A stretch of DNA of 64,000 bases from Myxococcus qinghaiensis (GTDB lineage: Bacteria; Myxococcota; Myxococcia; Myxococcales; Myxococcaceae), in assembly GCF_024198215.1 (NCBI RefSeq), contig NZ_JAKCFA010000024.1, positions 1 through 64,000 on the forward strand. The letters run 5' to 3'. Positions within the stretch are counted from its first letter, which is position 1; the number at the start of each line of letters is the position of its first letter. Made by a program: the position numbers and the translations under genes. Positions 8,608 through 16,677 of this stretch are shown here, piece after piece. The notes below the pieces were generated by a model. That model saw only the letters and a program-made list of their open reading frames with translations. It did not search any database and had not been told where the DNA came from.

Positions 8608-10230
8608 TCACCGCGGTTGCATGCCGGTGAGCTGCTGCAGCTCCAGCTCCTCCAGGTCGAGCTCCTGCTCGATGCGCTGGAAGGCCGAATCTCCGATGGT
8701 GCCGTCCGCCCGCAGCGCGAGGAGCCGCTGCCGTTCGGCCGAGGTGACCCTGCGGACGATATCCGCTTCGGCATCCGACGAACGACCGTCACCCGAGGCG
8801 CTCCCAGGTGGCGGGGTGTCGCCACGGGTGAGGTCCGCCTCGGCGCGCCGGAGCAGGACCTCGTAGCGCCTGCGCAGCAGGCTCGACAGCTCCTCGCCGG
8901 GCTGCACGGACGTGGCGTCCAGCGCGGCACGCAACGTCTCGGCACGGGCGAGCTGGACCTCACGCTCCACCGAGCCGTCATCCTCGAGGTGGAGCAGGTT
9001 GATGAGCGGACGCAGCGTCATCCCCTGCACGACGAGCGTCGCGAGCACGACGAAGAACGCCGTGAACAAGACCAGGTCTCGGTGAGGAAACGCTGGCCCG
9101 TCCGCCCCGCCTGAAGGCAGCGCCAGCGCCGCCGCGAGCGTCACAATCCCTCGCATGCCGCACCACCCGACGACCGCCGCTGAGCGCCTCGACAGGCTGA
9201 CTCCGTCACTCCGCCCAGGCGCGCCCTTCAAGGTCGGACGGCGCAGCCAGCGGCCCAGCGCCGCGGCGGTCGAGACCCAGACGATGCGCGCGACCATCGC
9301 CGCGACGCACACGGCCGCCGCGACCCCCAGGTACTTGAGCAACGTGGGCGAATCGAGGCGAAGGAGAATCTCCTTCAACTGGAAGCCCACCAGGATGAAG
9401 GCGAGCACGTTCAGCGCATACACCGCGAAGTCCCAGACCGCGTAGGAAGGGAGGCGGACGCGCGCCGGGACGACATCCGCGGCGCGCCGGGCCAGGAACA
9501 TCGCGAAGACGACGACGGTGAGGATGCCGGAGAGGTGGAGCCGCTCCGCGAGCATCCAGACGGCGAACGTCCCGCAGAACTGGACGACCACCGCCGTGGC
9601 GACGTCCTGAATGCGCGCGTTCACCCGGAGGACCACATGCGACAACACGAACCCGAGCGCCACGCTGCCCACCGTGACGACCAGCAGCAATGGAACGGCG
9701 CTGGCCGGTGACAGCGTCCCCGCGAGCGCGGCCCCGACGGCGAGGCGATAGATTAGCAGCGCGCTCGCGTCGTTGAAGAGGCTCTCTCCCTCCAGGATGA
9801 CGAGGAGCTGATGCGGCGGGCGGAGCTGCTTGAGCACCGCCGTCGCGGCCGCCGCGTCGGGAGGCGCGACAATGGCTCCGAGCGCGATGGCGACGGCCCA
9901 GGACATGTCCGGCACCAGCAGGCGCGCCACCACCGAGACCACGAGGACGGTGAGCCCGACCGCTCCGATGGCGAGCCCCGTGACGGCGCGCCAGTTGGCC
10001 CGGAGGTCGCGAGGAGACGCATCGAACGCGGCATCCAGCAGCACGGGGGCGACGAAGAGCGTGAGCGCCAGCTCGGGGTCCAGGTCGAGCGTCGGCGTAC
10101 CGGGGACGAGCGCCAGACCCGCCCCGGCGAGTGCCACCATCGCCGGGTAGGGAGTCCCGATGCGGCGGGACAGCACCGTGAGGCCCGCCCCCGCGAGCAG
10201 CATCGCGATGATGATTTCGAAGACGTGCAT
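8608..10230 (-). CDS. Na+/H+ antiporter, CPA1/NhaP type
   Basis: A 540-residue membrane antiporter expected to exchange sodium (or potassium) for protons across the inner membrane. About twelve hydrophobic segments span residues 1-400. Conserved cation-exchanger motifs are visible: LFVAPVLLDAAFD in an early helix and GAIVAPPDAAAATAVL, which holds the ion-binding acidic residue region. A cytoplasmic tail of about 130 residues, rich in Glu/Arg helices (from about 410), may be regulatory. The ATG at 10230 is chosen because the hydrophobic first helix begins right there. The frame upstream to 10293 adds only polar residues. The gene ends 30 bases from the convergent lipoprotein gene. Confidence 0.88.
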   Translation of the reverse strand: MHVFEIIIAMLLAGAGLTVLSRRIGTPYPAMVALAGAGLALVPGTPTLDLDPELALTLFVAPVLLDAAFDASPRDLRANWRAVTGLAIGAVGLTVLVVSVVARLLVPDMSWAVAIALGAIVAPPDAAAATAVLKQLRPPHQLLVILEGESLFNDASALLIYRLAVGAALAGTLSPASAVPLLLVVTVGSVALGFVLSHVVLRVNARIQDVATAVVVQFCGTFAVWMLAERLHLSGILTVVVFAMFLARRAADVVPARVRLPSYAVWDFAVYALNVLAFILVGFQLKEILLRLDSPTLLKYLGVAAAVCVAAMVARIVWVSTAAALGRWLRRPTLKGAPGRSDGVSLSRRSAAVVGWCGMRGIVTLAAALALPSGGADGPAFPHRDLVLFTAFFVVLATLVVQGMTLRPLINLLHLEDDGSVEREVQLARAETLRAALDATSVQPGEELSSLLRRRYEVLLRRAEADLTRGDTPPPGSASGDGRSSDAEADIVRRVTSAERQRLLALRADGTIGDSAFQRIEQELDLEELELQQLTGMQPR

Positions 10231-10390
10231 GTGGAACGAAGCGCCGAGAACCTTTCCGGGCCCCCACCTTGCGCTGCCAGCGCGCGGGCACACAAGCGGC
10301 GCTCACGGATGCGTCCGGTACTCGTCGATGGTCGGAGGGTATTCCCTCTCATGATGAAGAATTGCAAGACGCTCTCGGACGGGCGTGTCC

Positions 10391-10403
10391 GCTAACGGTT
10401 AGC
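10391..10403 (+). promoter_or_regulatory. 13-bp palindrome just upstream of effector operon
   Basis: GCTAAC-G-GTTAGC is a perfect palindrome ending 12 bases before the ATG at 10416. Its position fits an operator, or a leader hairpin that would mask the ribosome-binding region of the first gene of the toxin cassette. No regulator gene of obvious match lies beside it. Confidence 0.4.
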
Positions 10404-10415
10404 ATCCCATTCGCC

Positions 10416-12830
10416 ATGTCACGCCCTACAACTCCGCCTCCGCTCCACTGGGACATCGCGGAGGAACACCTGGACGAGGCCGCCTTCCTGTTCAAGCGGT
10501 GGGAGGAAAGCCTCTCTTCCCCCCTCTTCACGCCCCAGGAGGTCGCGGACGGCCCGGAGGAGCGGATGCTGGCGCACGTGGATGCGCTGGCGTTGGGCGG
10601 CCCACGGGTTGCCCGAGGCCTGCTTCTTCCCCGACTCTCCGCGGACAGCCGGGAGGAGTCTTTCGCGGCAGGGCTTGCGCTGCTCGGGATGGAGGAGGAC
10701 TGGAGCGAAGCCGTCCTGGGCGTCGTACAAGAAGGGGAGCCACACCAGCGAGAGGGGCTCCGAGAAGCGCTCCGACTCACCTCCCGTGCGGGCCTGGAAC
10801 CTCACCTGCTCGACATGTTCGACCGCTCCGGCTCTTCCGTTCGGGCCGCACTCCTGGAGGTCCTCGTGGCCCGGCGGCACCCGCCTCCCGGCAGACTGGA
10901 CCCGCTCGTGGCGGGCGAGGACTCGGACCTGGCATGCGCCGCCCTGCGCGCGGCCCGCCACTTTCCCAACCTGCTTCAGCAAGCATCCCTGCGTCAGGCG
11001 CTCCACGCAGGAGACTTCGCGGTGCGCGGCGCAGCCCTGGAGACCGGATTGATACTCGGGCTGCCAGAGGCGTGGCATGAGTACGAGCAGGCCATCAAAC
11101 ACCCCACGGAATCATGGAAGCCCGTGGCCGTGGCCTGGGCACTGGGGGCTTCCGGACAGGACCTCGAGCCACTGCTGCGGGGGCTCGAAGCCCACGAGAC
11201 CCGGCGCGATGCCCTCTGGGCGCTCGGCTTCAGTGGAAGACTGGCGGCAATCGAGGCGCTGCGGCCCTGGCTTCGAGACGAGGCGACAGCACCCGTGGCC
11301 GCGGAGGCCTTCGCGGCCATCACCGGCCTGCCGCTGGAGCCCGGGTTCGTCCTGCCTCCCGTCGAGGACGCGGAGGCCGAGAGTCCGGAGGGAGACCTGC
11401 CCTTTCCCGACGCCGGCCGCATCGAGGCATGGTGGACGGAGGCACGCTCCCGCTTCAAGTCCACCGAGCGATACATGGGCGGCAGCCCTTGGAGTCCCGA
11501 GCGGCTCCTCGAGTTCCTGAAGCAGGCACCCATGCGCCGCCGGCCCGTGCTGGCATTGGAGCTGGCGATTCGCACGGGGGGACGGTGCCAGTTCGACACC
11601 GGGCTCCTCGCGGCCCGTCAACTGCGGGAGTTGGAACGGCTGCGTGGCGCCCTCGGGCGGGTGCCTGCCGGTCGGTTCCGCGAGTTGATGCAAGGCTGGG
11701 CACCACCGCCCTCCGCACCACGCCCCCAGCCGGCGGCCCGCCCCGCGGCCCGCGCACGGACAGATGGCGCGCTTGTCCTCACGGGGATGGGAATGGTGAG
11801 TGCCATCGGCCATGGCGCAGTCGAATCCTGTGCCTCGCTCCGCGCGCGCATCGTCCGGCCCCGGCCCCTCCCCTTCCAGGTCCTCCAACTGGACGAGCCC
11901 GGCACGGCCGTGGCCACGGGCCACCCTCTGCGAGGGCTGGTGGACGGGTTCCCCGGCCTGGCCCGACTCATCAAGCTGGGGGCACTGGCACTGGAGGACG
12001 TGCTGCGTCCGGCGGAGCTTTCTGGAGGCACCACCGCCTCCTTCCAACAGACAGCGCTGCTGCTCTGCCTGTCCTCCACCCGACGGGACGACTTCGACTT
12101 TCAGGACGAGTTCATCGCCGAGCAGCTCCCTTCGCGGTTGCTGCGACATGCCGGGCTGGCGCTCCCCGTCCAGAACGTCTCGGTGATTCAAGCGGGTCAT
12201 GCCTCGGGTCTGCTCGCCCTCCAGCAGGCCTCCCAGTTCCTCCAGGAGCGTCGTTTCCAACGGGTCCTGGTGCTGGGCATCGACAGCCTGGTGGAGGAAG
12301 ACACCCTCCAGTGGCTCGCCAGCCGGCGACGGCTGAAGACACCGGAGCACCCCATGGGACTGATGCCGGGCGAGGCGGCCGCCGCCATGCTGCTGGAAAC
12401 CAGCACCGAGGCGAGGCGGCGCGAGGCGTCCGTACTGGGCACGCTGGCCGCGATGGGCACGGGGCGGGCACCAGGGGAGGCCCGCCAGGGCGCGGAGTCC
12501 GGACGCGTTCTGGCCCAGACCATCCGTCTGGCCTGGCCCGCGGGTGCTCCGCCAGTGGGAGACATCTACGGCGACGTCAATGGCGAACACTCGCGTGCCC
12601 TGGAGTGGGGCTTCGCGCAATCGATGCTCCGGGAGACACACTCGCTGGAACAGGCCTACCTCCACGTCCCCGCCGAGTGCCTGGGCGACACCGGAGCGGC
12701 CAGTGGGCTCATCTCGGTGTGCGCCGCGCTCCAGGGGTTCGTGAGAGGGTATGCTCACGGAGACCAAGCCCTCGTCTGGTCCAGCTCAGACTCTGGAGAG
12801 TTCGCGGCCGCGCGGCTCTCCCGGGCCTGA
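10416..12830 (+). CDS. TIGR02270-type HEAT-repeat protein fused to a catalytically degenerate ketoacyl-synthase domain
   Basis: An 804-residue two-part protein. Residues 1 to about 440 are paired helices like HEAT/TIGR02270 proteins, which are multiplied in Myxococcus. A Pro/Ala/Arg linker follows. From residue 449 the fold of a beta-ketoacyl synthase begins (ALVLTGMGMVSAIGHG). The three catalytic positions are lost: the nucleophile Cys is His595 in QAGHASG, the HGT motif is replaced by NGEHS (724-726), and the second His is Asp758 in LGDTGAA. A binding or loading role is therefore more likely than catalysis. Such thiolase-fold proteins occur beside DUF4150/PAAR-like genes in T6SS loci. Here it heads an operon with a nuclease and two immunity genes. 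Its ATG follows a 13-bp palindrome. The reading frame is open upstream to 10269, but that part does not look coding. Confidence 0.75.
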   Translation: MSRPTTPPPLHWDIAEEHLDEAAFLFKRWEESLSSPLFTPQEVADGPEERMLAHVDALALGGPRVARGLLLPRLSADSREESFAAGLALLGMEEDWSEAVLGVVQEGEPHQREGLREALRLTSRAGLEPHLLDMFDRSGSSVRAALLEVLVARRHPPPGRLDPLVAGEDSDLACAALRAARHFPNLLQQASLRQALHAGDFAVRGAALETGLILGLPEAWHEYEQAIKHPTESWKPVAVAWALGASGQDLEPLLRGLEAHETRRDALWALGFSGRLAAIEALRPWLRDEATAPVAAEAFAAITGLPLEPGFVLPPVEDAEAESPEGDLPFPDAGRIEAWWTEARSRFKSTERYMGGSPWSPERLLEFLKQAPMRRRPVLALELAIRTGGRCQFDTGLLAARQLRELERLRGALGRVPAGRFRELMQGWAPPPSAPRPQPAARPAARARTDGALVLTGMGMVSAIGHGAVESCASLRARIVRPRPLPFQVLQLDEPGTAVATGHPLRGLVDGFPGLARLIKLGALALEDVLRPAELSGGTTASFQQTALLLCLSSTRRDDFDFQDEFIAEQLPSRLLRHAGLALPVQNVSVIQAGHASGLLALQQASQFLQERRFQRVLVLGIDSLVEEDTLQWLASRRRLKTPEHPMGLMPGEAAAAMLLETSTEARRREASVLGTLAAMGTGRAPGEARQGAESGRVLAQTIRLAWPAGAPPVGDIYGDVNGEHSRALEWGFAQSMLRETHSLEQAYLHVPAECLGDTGAASGLISVCAALQGFVRGYAHGDQALVWSSSDSGEFAAARLSRA

Positions 12831-12862
12831 GCGTCCTCGGGCGAGGCATGCGGGAGGTCACG

Positions 12863-13768
12863 ATGGGAAAGAAGAAGCACGTCTCCTGGAACCTCAAGGA
12901 GCAGTACCATCAGGACGACACGACCGGCTGCATCTGGCGCCATTCGGGTGGATATGGAAAGACCGCCTGCCACTACGCCATGAACGGCTACAAGGTGAGC
13001 GCCGGCCGCCAGGACATGTACAACAAGGACCACCGCAAGAATGCCGTGGCGCTGGGCTACGTCCTGGATGTCTCGGGCGACAATCGCAGGCGCGGTGACC
13101 TCAAGCTCACCTCCAAGATTTCGCGAGAGGTGCGGGCCAAGGCGCGGACCGCCCGGAAGACGAGCGAGGGGCGGGAGGCCTTCCGCAAGCGCTTCGAGGG
13201 CCGCTTCGGCGGGTCCATCAAGTGGCTGAGCCTCGACAAGGACGGATGGCACTACGGCTACACGCTCCCGGTCGGACACGTCCCCAGGAAATACATGCAG
13301 GGGCCACAGCCTACCTTCAAGGTGAAGAACGGGCCCGCCGAGGGTTACGGAGCATGGTACCCATACCACCACAACTACCACCACCTGGTTCCGCAGGGCG
13401 CGCTCCTGGATTTCGTCTGCGGCAACGACGACAAGACCAGGCGCCGGGTCGAAATCCTCTGTGCCTCGAAGTGGAACATCAACGGTCCGAACAACATCGT
13501 CCTGCTACCGCAGGAGACCTCCGTCTCGAAGATTGTCGAGCTGCCGGCGCACTGTCCTTGGGGTCAGAAGAAGCACTCCGCCTATTCCAGGTCCATGAAG
13601 GACATGCTGAAGGACGTGAAGCGGAATCTCGACAAGGCCATGAAGACGAAGGCCTGCGAGGATACGGAGGAAGTGGCGGTCGAGCTCGACGCCGTCTCCA
13701 AGAAGATTCTCCAGCAGATCAAGACCATGCCGACAGGAAGGCAGATCGGCCGGGTCCAGCCCTCGTGA
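12863..13768 (+). CDS. AHH/HNH-type nuclease toxin, predicted T6SS effector
   Basis: A 301-residue protein with GGGAGG five bases before its ATG. The N-terminal half is basic and carries no signal peptide or obvious leader. The C-terminal half matches the AHH nuclease family of the HNH/endonuclease VII fold: the paired histidines in NYHHLVPQ (173-174), WNINGPNNIVLLP (204-216) and LPAH230 followed by H238-S-A-Y. These are the expected metal and catalytic positions. It should cut DNA (or RNA) in target cells. It sits 32 bases after the HEAT-KS gene and overlaps or abuts an Imm11-like gene. The same frame is open far upstream through the KS region, but that stretch is antisense-like noise, so no fusion is proposed. 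Confidence 0.8.
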   Translation: MGKKKHVSWNLKEQYHQDDTTGCIWRHSGGYGKTACHYAMNGYKVSAGRQDMYNKDHRKNAVALGYVLDVSGDNRRRGDLKLTSKISREVRAKARTARKTSEGREAFRKRFEGRFGGSIKWLSLDKDGWHYGYTLPVGHVPRKYMQGPQPTFKVKNGPAEGYGAWYPYHHNYHHLVPQGALLDFVCGNDDKTRRRVEILCASKWNINGPNNIVLLPQETSVSKIVELPAHCPWGQKKHSAYSRSMKDMLKDVKRNLDKAMKTKACEDTEEVAVELDAVSKKILQQIKTMPTGRQIGRVQPS

Positions 13769-13785
13769 GCGAACAAGGTCAGGAC

Positions 13786-14376
13786 ATGGCACGTCATGAG
13801 TACTCCATCTTCGTCATCAACAATGACGCCCGCGTGGGCGTCATCGAGAATCTCGATGACACCTTCGACGATTACTGGATGCTGAACGAGGGCGTCGCGC
13901 TGGGAGATAAATACCCGCCCAAGCTGGACCTCACGCTGTCGAAGAAGGGCGGCGACATGGTCACCGACTTCATCGACAACATCCACAAGGTGGTGCTCAT
14001 CTCCGAGAAGGCCAGGGGCATCATGGAGCAGGCGGGACTGGGACCCGAGCAGGTGGAGTTCCTGCCCTTCACCCTCAAGGACCGCAAGCGCAAGAAGGTC
14101 CCCGAGCCCTATTTCATCGCCAACGCCCTCCAGTGCTTCGACTGCTTCGACTGGGACCGCTCCGAGTACGACCTCTACCCGACCAAGCGGAAGGTGGTGA
14201 GCACCAGCCTCAGCAAGTTGTACGTGCTGGAGGACAAGGTGCCGAAAGACGCCCTGTTCTTCCGGCTCGACGAGCTGAAGAACCGCATCCTCATCCGCTC
14301 CGACCTGCTGGAGAAACTGAGGGCCGCCGGCTGCGACGGAATCAGCGTCGCCGCCATGGGCGAGCCCCTTCCCTAG
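13786..14376 (+). CDS. Imm11-like immunity protein
   Basis: A 196-residue soluble acidic protein resembling the Imm11 (former DUF1629) family. It has an N-terminal strand-rich part, VVLISEKARGIMEQ, then VEFLPFTL, a YFIANALQCFDCFD segment and a C-terminal FRLDELKNRILIRSDLLEKL helix ending in GCDGISV. Its likely job is to bind and block the AHH nuclease encoded just upstream. The ATG at 13786 follows AAGGTCAGGAC. An alternative GTG at 13765 would overlap the nuclease stop codon as GTGA, typical of translational coupling, and add seven residues. Either way the pair is co-transcribed. Confidence 0.75.
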   Translation: MARHEYSIFVINNDARVGVIENLDDTFDDYWMLNEGVALGDKYPPKLDLTLSKKGGDMVTDFIDNIHKVVLISEKARGIMEQAGLGPEQVEFLPFTLKDRKRKKVPEPYFIANALQCFDCFDWDRSEYDLYPTKRKVVSTSLSKLYVLEDKVPKDALFFRLDELKNRILIRSDLLEKLRAAGCDGISVAAMGEPLP

Positions 14377-14385
14377 GAGCCTCCC

Positions 14386-15150
14386 ATGGGCATGCTCGAG
14401 TTGGACATCACGCTGGGGAATCTCGAGGAGGAAATCCAGGACGGCCTGGAGCGGCTGCGCGAGGACGGCCCGGACGCGGCCACGGTGCTGGACATCTGCG
14501 CACGCACCCGACAGCTCGGCTGCGGCCTGCTGCTCATCGACCTGGACGTGGATGGCTTCCAGCACTCGCTCTTCGAGAGTGCCCGCCGCTACGACTGGCT
14601 GCTGGACCAGCGCGCCGCCCATCCCCGACTGGACACGTACTATCTCTGTAAGTCCCGGGCACAGCCCCTGCTGGATGCGCTGGCGCTCAACCAACTGCCG
14701 CTGGCCCACGCCATTGCCGCGAAGCTGGACACTCCCTGGGCACGGAGGATGGAACCCGAGGAGGATTTCCGCTACTTCGACCTGCTCTCCGGACCGCTGC
14801 TGGAGCGGCAACCGGATGAGGTCCGGCTGGCCGCCTTCGAGCGCTGCTTGGAGCAGCCCTCCGCCCGCTTCGATGCCCTGACCGCGCTCATGCACCAGGA
14901 CGCCGACGCTTTCTGGAAGGCGCTGAAGGTGCTCACCCGGGAGTGGGAGGAGGACATCGAGGCCGACCGGCGCCAGGACTCGCTCGATGCGTACTTCGCG
15001 ATGACGGAGGCCTCCATCTTCGTGGAAGGCCTCGCGTTGGTCCGACTCGCCGGCCTGTGGGACATCCCCGCGAGGTCGCGCCTGCCCTTCATGCCCGCGG
15101 AGGCCTTCCAACCCTCCTCCGAGCCGTTTCCCGAGGAGCTGGACCTCTAG
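14386..15150 (+). CDS. Imm49-like immunity protein
   Basis: A 254-residue, mostly helical, acidic protein with AGGAG before its start, nine bases after the Imm11-like gene. The layout resembles the Imm49 family: an N-terminal helix pair, a central D-x-D/RRYDWLLDQRA segment, and a late DSLDAYFAMTEASIFVEGLALVRLA region close to the conserved C-terminal helices. It would be a second immunity factor in the cassette, either for the same nuclease or left from a lost effector. Assignment to Imm49 is by eye and less sure than membership of the operon. Its stop is only nine bases from the convergent DUF6484 gene. Confidence 0.6.
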   Translation: MGMLELDITLGNLEEEIQDGLERLREDGPDAATVLDICARTRQLGCGLLLIDLDVDGFQHSLFESARRYDWLLDQRAAHPRLDTYYLCKSRAQPLLDALALNQLPLAHAIAAKLDTPWARRMEPEEDFRYFDLLSGPLLERQPDEVRLAAFERCLEQPSARFDALTALMHQDADAFWKALKVLTREWEEDIEADRRQDSLDAYFAMTEASIFVEGLALVRLAGLWDIPARSRLPFMPAEAFQPSSEPFPEELDL

Positions 15151-15159
15151 CAACCCGCG

Positions 15160-15678
15160 TCAGTTGATCTTCACCTTCCCGCCACGGATGCGGTGGACGC
15201 CTTCCGCCTCGGTGAGCACCTCCACCCCACGGAGGATGACCCTACCGTCAGAGCGGAGGATGAGGGTGGCCTTGCCACACCGCAGGACCACCTCGTCGCG
15301 TCCCTCCAGCAGGACACGCCGGCCGTCGACCTGAGCCTCCCGGGGCGACTCGGGGAGTTGCTGTGCCAGCACCGCGTCGAGCAGGGGCGTGGGAGGCATG
15401 GGCAGGAGCAGTCCCGTCAAGACGGGGCGTGAGGGCCTGCCGTCGTCGAAGAAGAGCGTTACCTCTCTGCGCTCGCGCACGGTCTCACGCCACTGCTCAG
15501 GTTCGAGCGGGACGGTGGTGCGAGCCAGCAGCGGCCCGTGCCGGTTGCCCACGAAGTCGACCCGGACCGAGCCGTCCGGGTCCATGCCCGCCACCCAGCC
15601 GATACGCATCCCGTGGATGGGGCGTTCCTCCTCCTCGGTCTGGGAGGGCGCGGTGTGTCTGGGAGAGTCCTTCGCCAT
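15160..15678 (-). CDS. DUF6484-type T6SS-associated protein
   Basis: A 172-residue protein. The centre (GWVAGMDPDGSVRVDFVGN, LLARTTVPL, VTLFFDDGRPSRPVLTGLL) forms a small beta-barrel-like domain. The C-terminal repeat strands (RVLLEGRDEVVLRCGKATLI, then RSDGRVILRGVEVL, ending GGKVKIN) resemble the spike-like beta-helix of VgrG/DUF3540-type proteins. DUF6484 proteins are usually encoded next to PAAR-like and KS-like genes in T6SS islands, as here. The ATG at 15678 lies 17 bases after the PAAR-like stop codon. A GTG at 15726 would overlap that gene by 31 bases. It probably helps mount an effector on the spike. Confidence 0.7.
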   Translation of the reverse strand: MAKDSPRHTAPSQTEEEERPIHGMRIGWVAGMDPDGSVRVDFVGNRHGPLLARTTVPLEPEQWRETVRERREVTLFFDDGRPSRPVLTGLLLPMPPTPLLDAVLAQQLPESPREAQVDGRRVLLEGRDEVVLRCGKATLILRSDGRVILRGVEVLTEAEGVHRIRGGKVKIN

Positions 15679-15695
15679 AGGGAGAATGTGCTCCG

Positions 15696-16175
15696 TCAGG
15701 ACCGAGGGTCTCCGCAACAGGGACACTTGAGCTTCCCATCCTGTTCGTCCATGGCGATGACGGGTGGCTGGAGCACGGGGAACGGCGGGGTGTTCTTGTC
15801 ATTGTGAAGCATGAGGTCAAAGGCACGCGGCACGTTCTTTCCCTCGATAGAGACATCGAAGGAATAGCTGACGAACTCGGCCTTGCCCTTTGTCTTCCCT
15901 GAGGCCACTCCGCCCGCACTGCCGGCCTCATCGCCGGTGCTGGTGGAGAAGTTCGAGTCCTTCAGGCAGAGGGGCTTGCCCTCCACGGTGACCTCCTTCG
16001 AGCCCTTCGCGGTGTCCGCCGAACGGGCAATGTTTGGATACGGGAGGGGGACAGGACCCGCTGGGCTGGGCGTCTTGCACACATCGGGGAACGCGATGGT
16101 CGTCCCTCCAGAGTCGGCGTTGACGATGGACAGCTTGTTCACGCCCACGAAGTTCTTCCCCATGCCCCCCATCAT
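15696..16175 (-). CDS. PAAR-like DUF4150 protein (T6SS spike tip)
   Basis: A 159-residue protein with the DUF4150 signature: an opening strand (KNFVGVNKLSIVN), AFPDVCKTPSPAGPVPLPYPNIA, then GKPLCLKDSNFSTSTGDEAGSAGG and GKAEFVSYSFDVSIEGKNVPR. These proteins are thought to cap the VgrG spike and carry or recruit toxins. Two late cysteines (CPCC) in the short C-terminus could bind metal. There is no toxin domain in the protein itself, so the cargo is probably the AHH nuclease of the convergent operon. A GAGGTGG site stands before ATG 16175; MGKN at 16163 is an alternative start. No VgrG, Hcp or sheath genes are in this window. Confidence 0.82.
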   Translation of the reverse strand: MMGGMGKNFVGVNKLSIVNADSGGTTIAFPDVCKTPSPAGPVPLPYPNIARSADTAKGSKEVTVEGKPLCLKDSNFSTSTGDEAGSAGGVASGKTKGKAEFVSYSFDVSIEGKNVPRAFDLMLHNDKNTPPFPVLQPPVIAMDEQDGKLKCPCCGDPRS

Positions 16176-16258
16176 AGCGCCCCGCCACCTCACCTATTCT
16201 CGTACAGACTCCCATTGTCATACGGAAGTCAGCCCGCCCCGTCCGCCTCACGGCGCCC

Positions 16259-16603
16259 TCATGCCGCACGCTGCAGCCGGCGCTTGTACTTCTCCCCCCA
16301 CTCCCGCAGGCCCATCAGCACCGGCTCCAGGGAGCGGCCAAAGGCGGTCAGCTCGTACTCCACGCGCGGCGGCACCTCGGCGTAGACGGTGCGCTTCACC
16401 AGCCCGTCCTCTTCGAGCTCGCGCAACTGCAACGTGAGCATGCGCTGGCTGCAGTTCGGCAACCGCTTGCGCAGCTCCCCGAAGCGGTGCGTGCCCTTGA
16501 GCAACCAGTACAGCACCACGCCCTTCCACCGTCCGCCGATGACGCCAAGGGACGCTTCCACGGCGCAGTTCGTCTTCGAGTCGTCGTCACGTTTCCGAGC
16601 CAT
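16259..16603 (-). CDS. HxlR-family transcriptional regulator
   Basis: A 114-residue winged-helix regulator. CAVEASLGVIGGRWKGVVLY begins the domain, and the key early cysteine (Cys13) is the usual redox or quinone sensor of this family. RFGELRKRLPNCSQRMLTLQL is the recognition region and VEYELTAFGRSLEPVL the wing and dimer helix. AAAGGGA precedes the start. It is transcribed away from the oxidoreductase pair at 16678 over a 74-base region with repeated CGTAC sites. This is the classic layout for an HxlR repressor that releases its neighbours under electrophile or quinone stress. Confidence 0.9.
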   Translation of the reverse strand: MARKRDDDSKTNCAVEASLGVIGGRWKGVVLYWLLKGTHRFGELRKRLPNCSQRMLTLQLRELEEDGLVKRTVYAEVPPRVEYELTAFGRSLEPVLMGLREWGEKYKRRLQRAA

Positions 16604-16618
16604 GGTTCCCTTTTTGTT

Positions 16619-16669
16619 CGTACTCATCAAACTTGTGCGTACTTGCGAAGAAATAACCTGAATCGTACG
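16619..16669. promoter_or_regulatory. Repeated CGTAC half-sites between HxlR and quinone reductase
   Basis: CGTAC occurs at 16619-16623, 16638-16642 and 16664-16668. The first two form a direct repeat (CGTACT, spacing 19), and the last extends to the palindrome CGTACG. The region is more AT-rich than its surroundings and holds both divergent promoters. It is a likely HxlR operator, although the exact site is inferred. Confidence 0.5.
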
Positions 16670-16677
16670 TCTGCACC

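Noticed and set aside
10269..10415. N-terminal extension of the HEAT-KS gene
   Set aside because: No ribosome-binding site, unlikely composition, and the palindrome at 10391 lies inside it.
11114..13768. Apparent 884-codon fusion ending in the AHH nuclease
   Set aside because: The first 583 codons are an out-of-frame shadow of the HEAT-KS gene; the nuclease has its own GGGAGG site and ATG.
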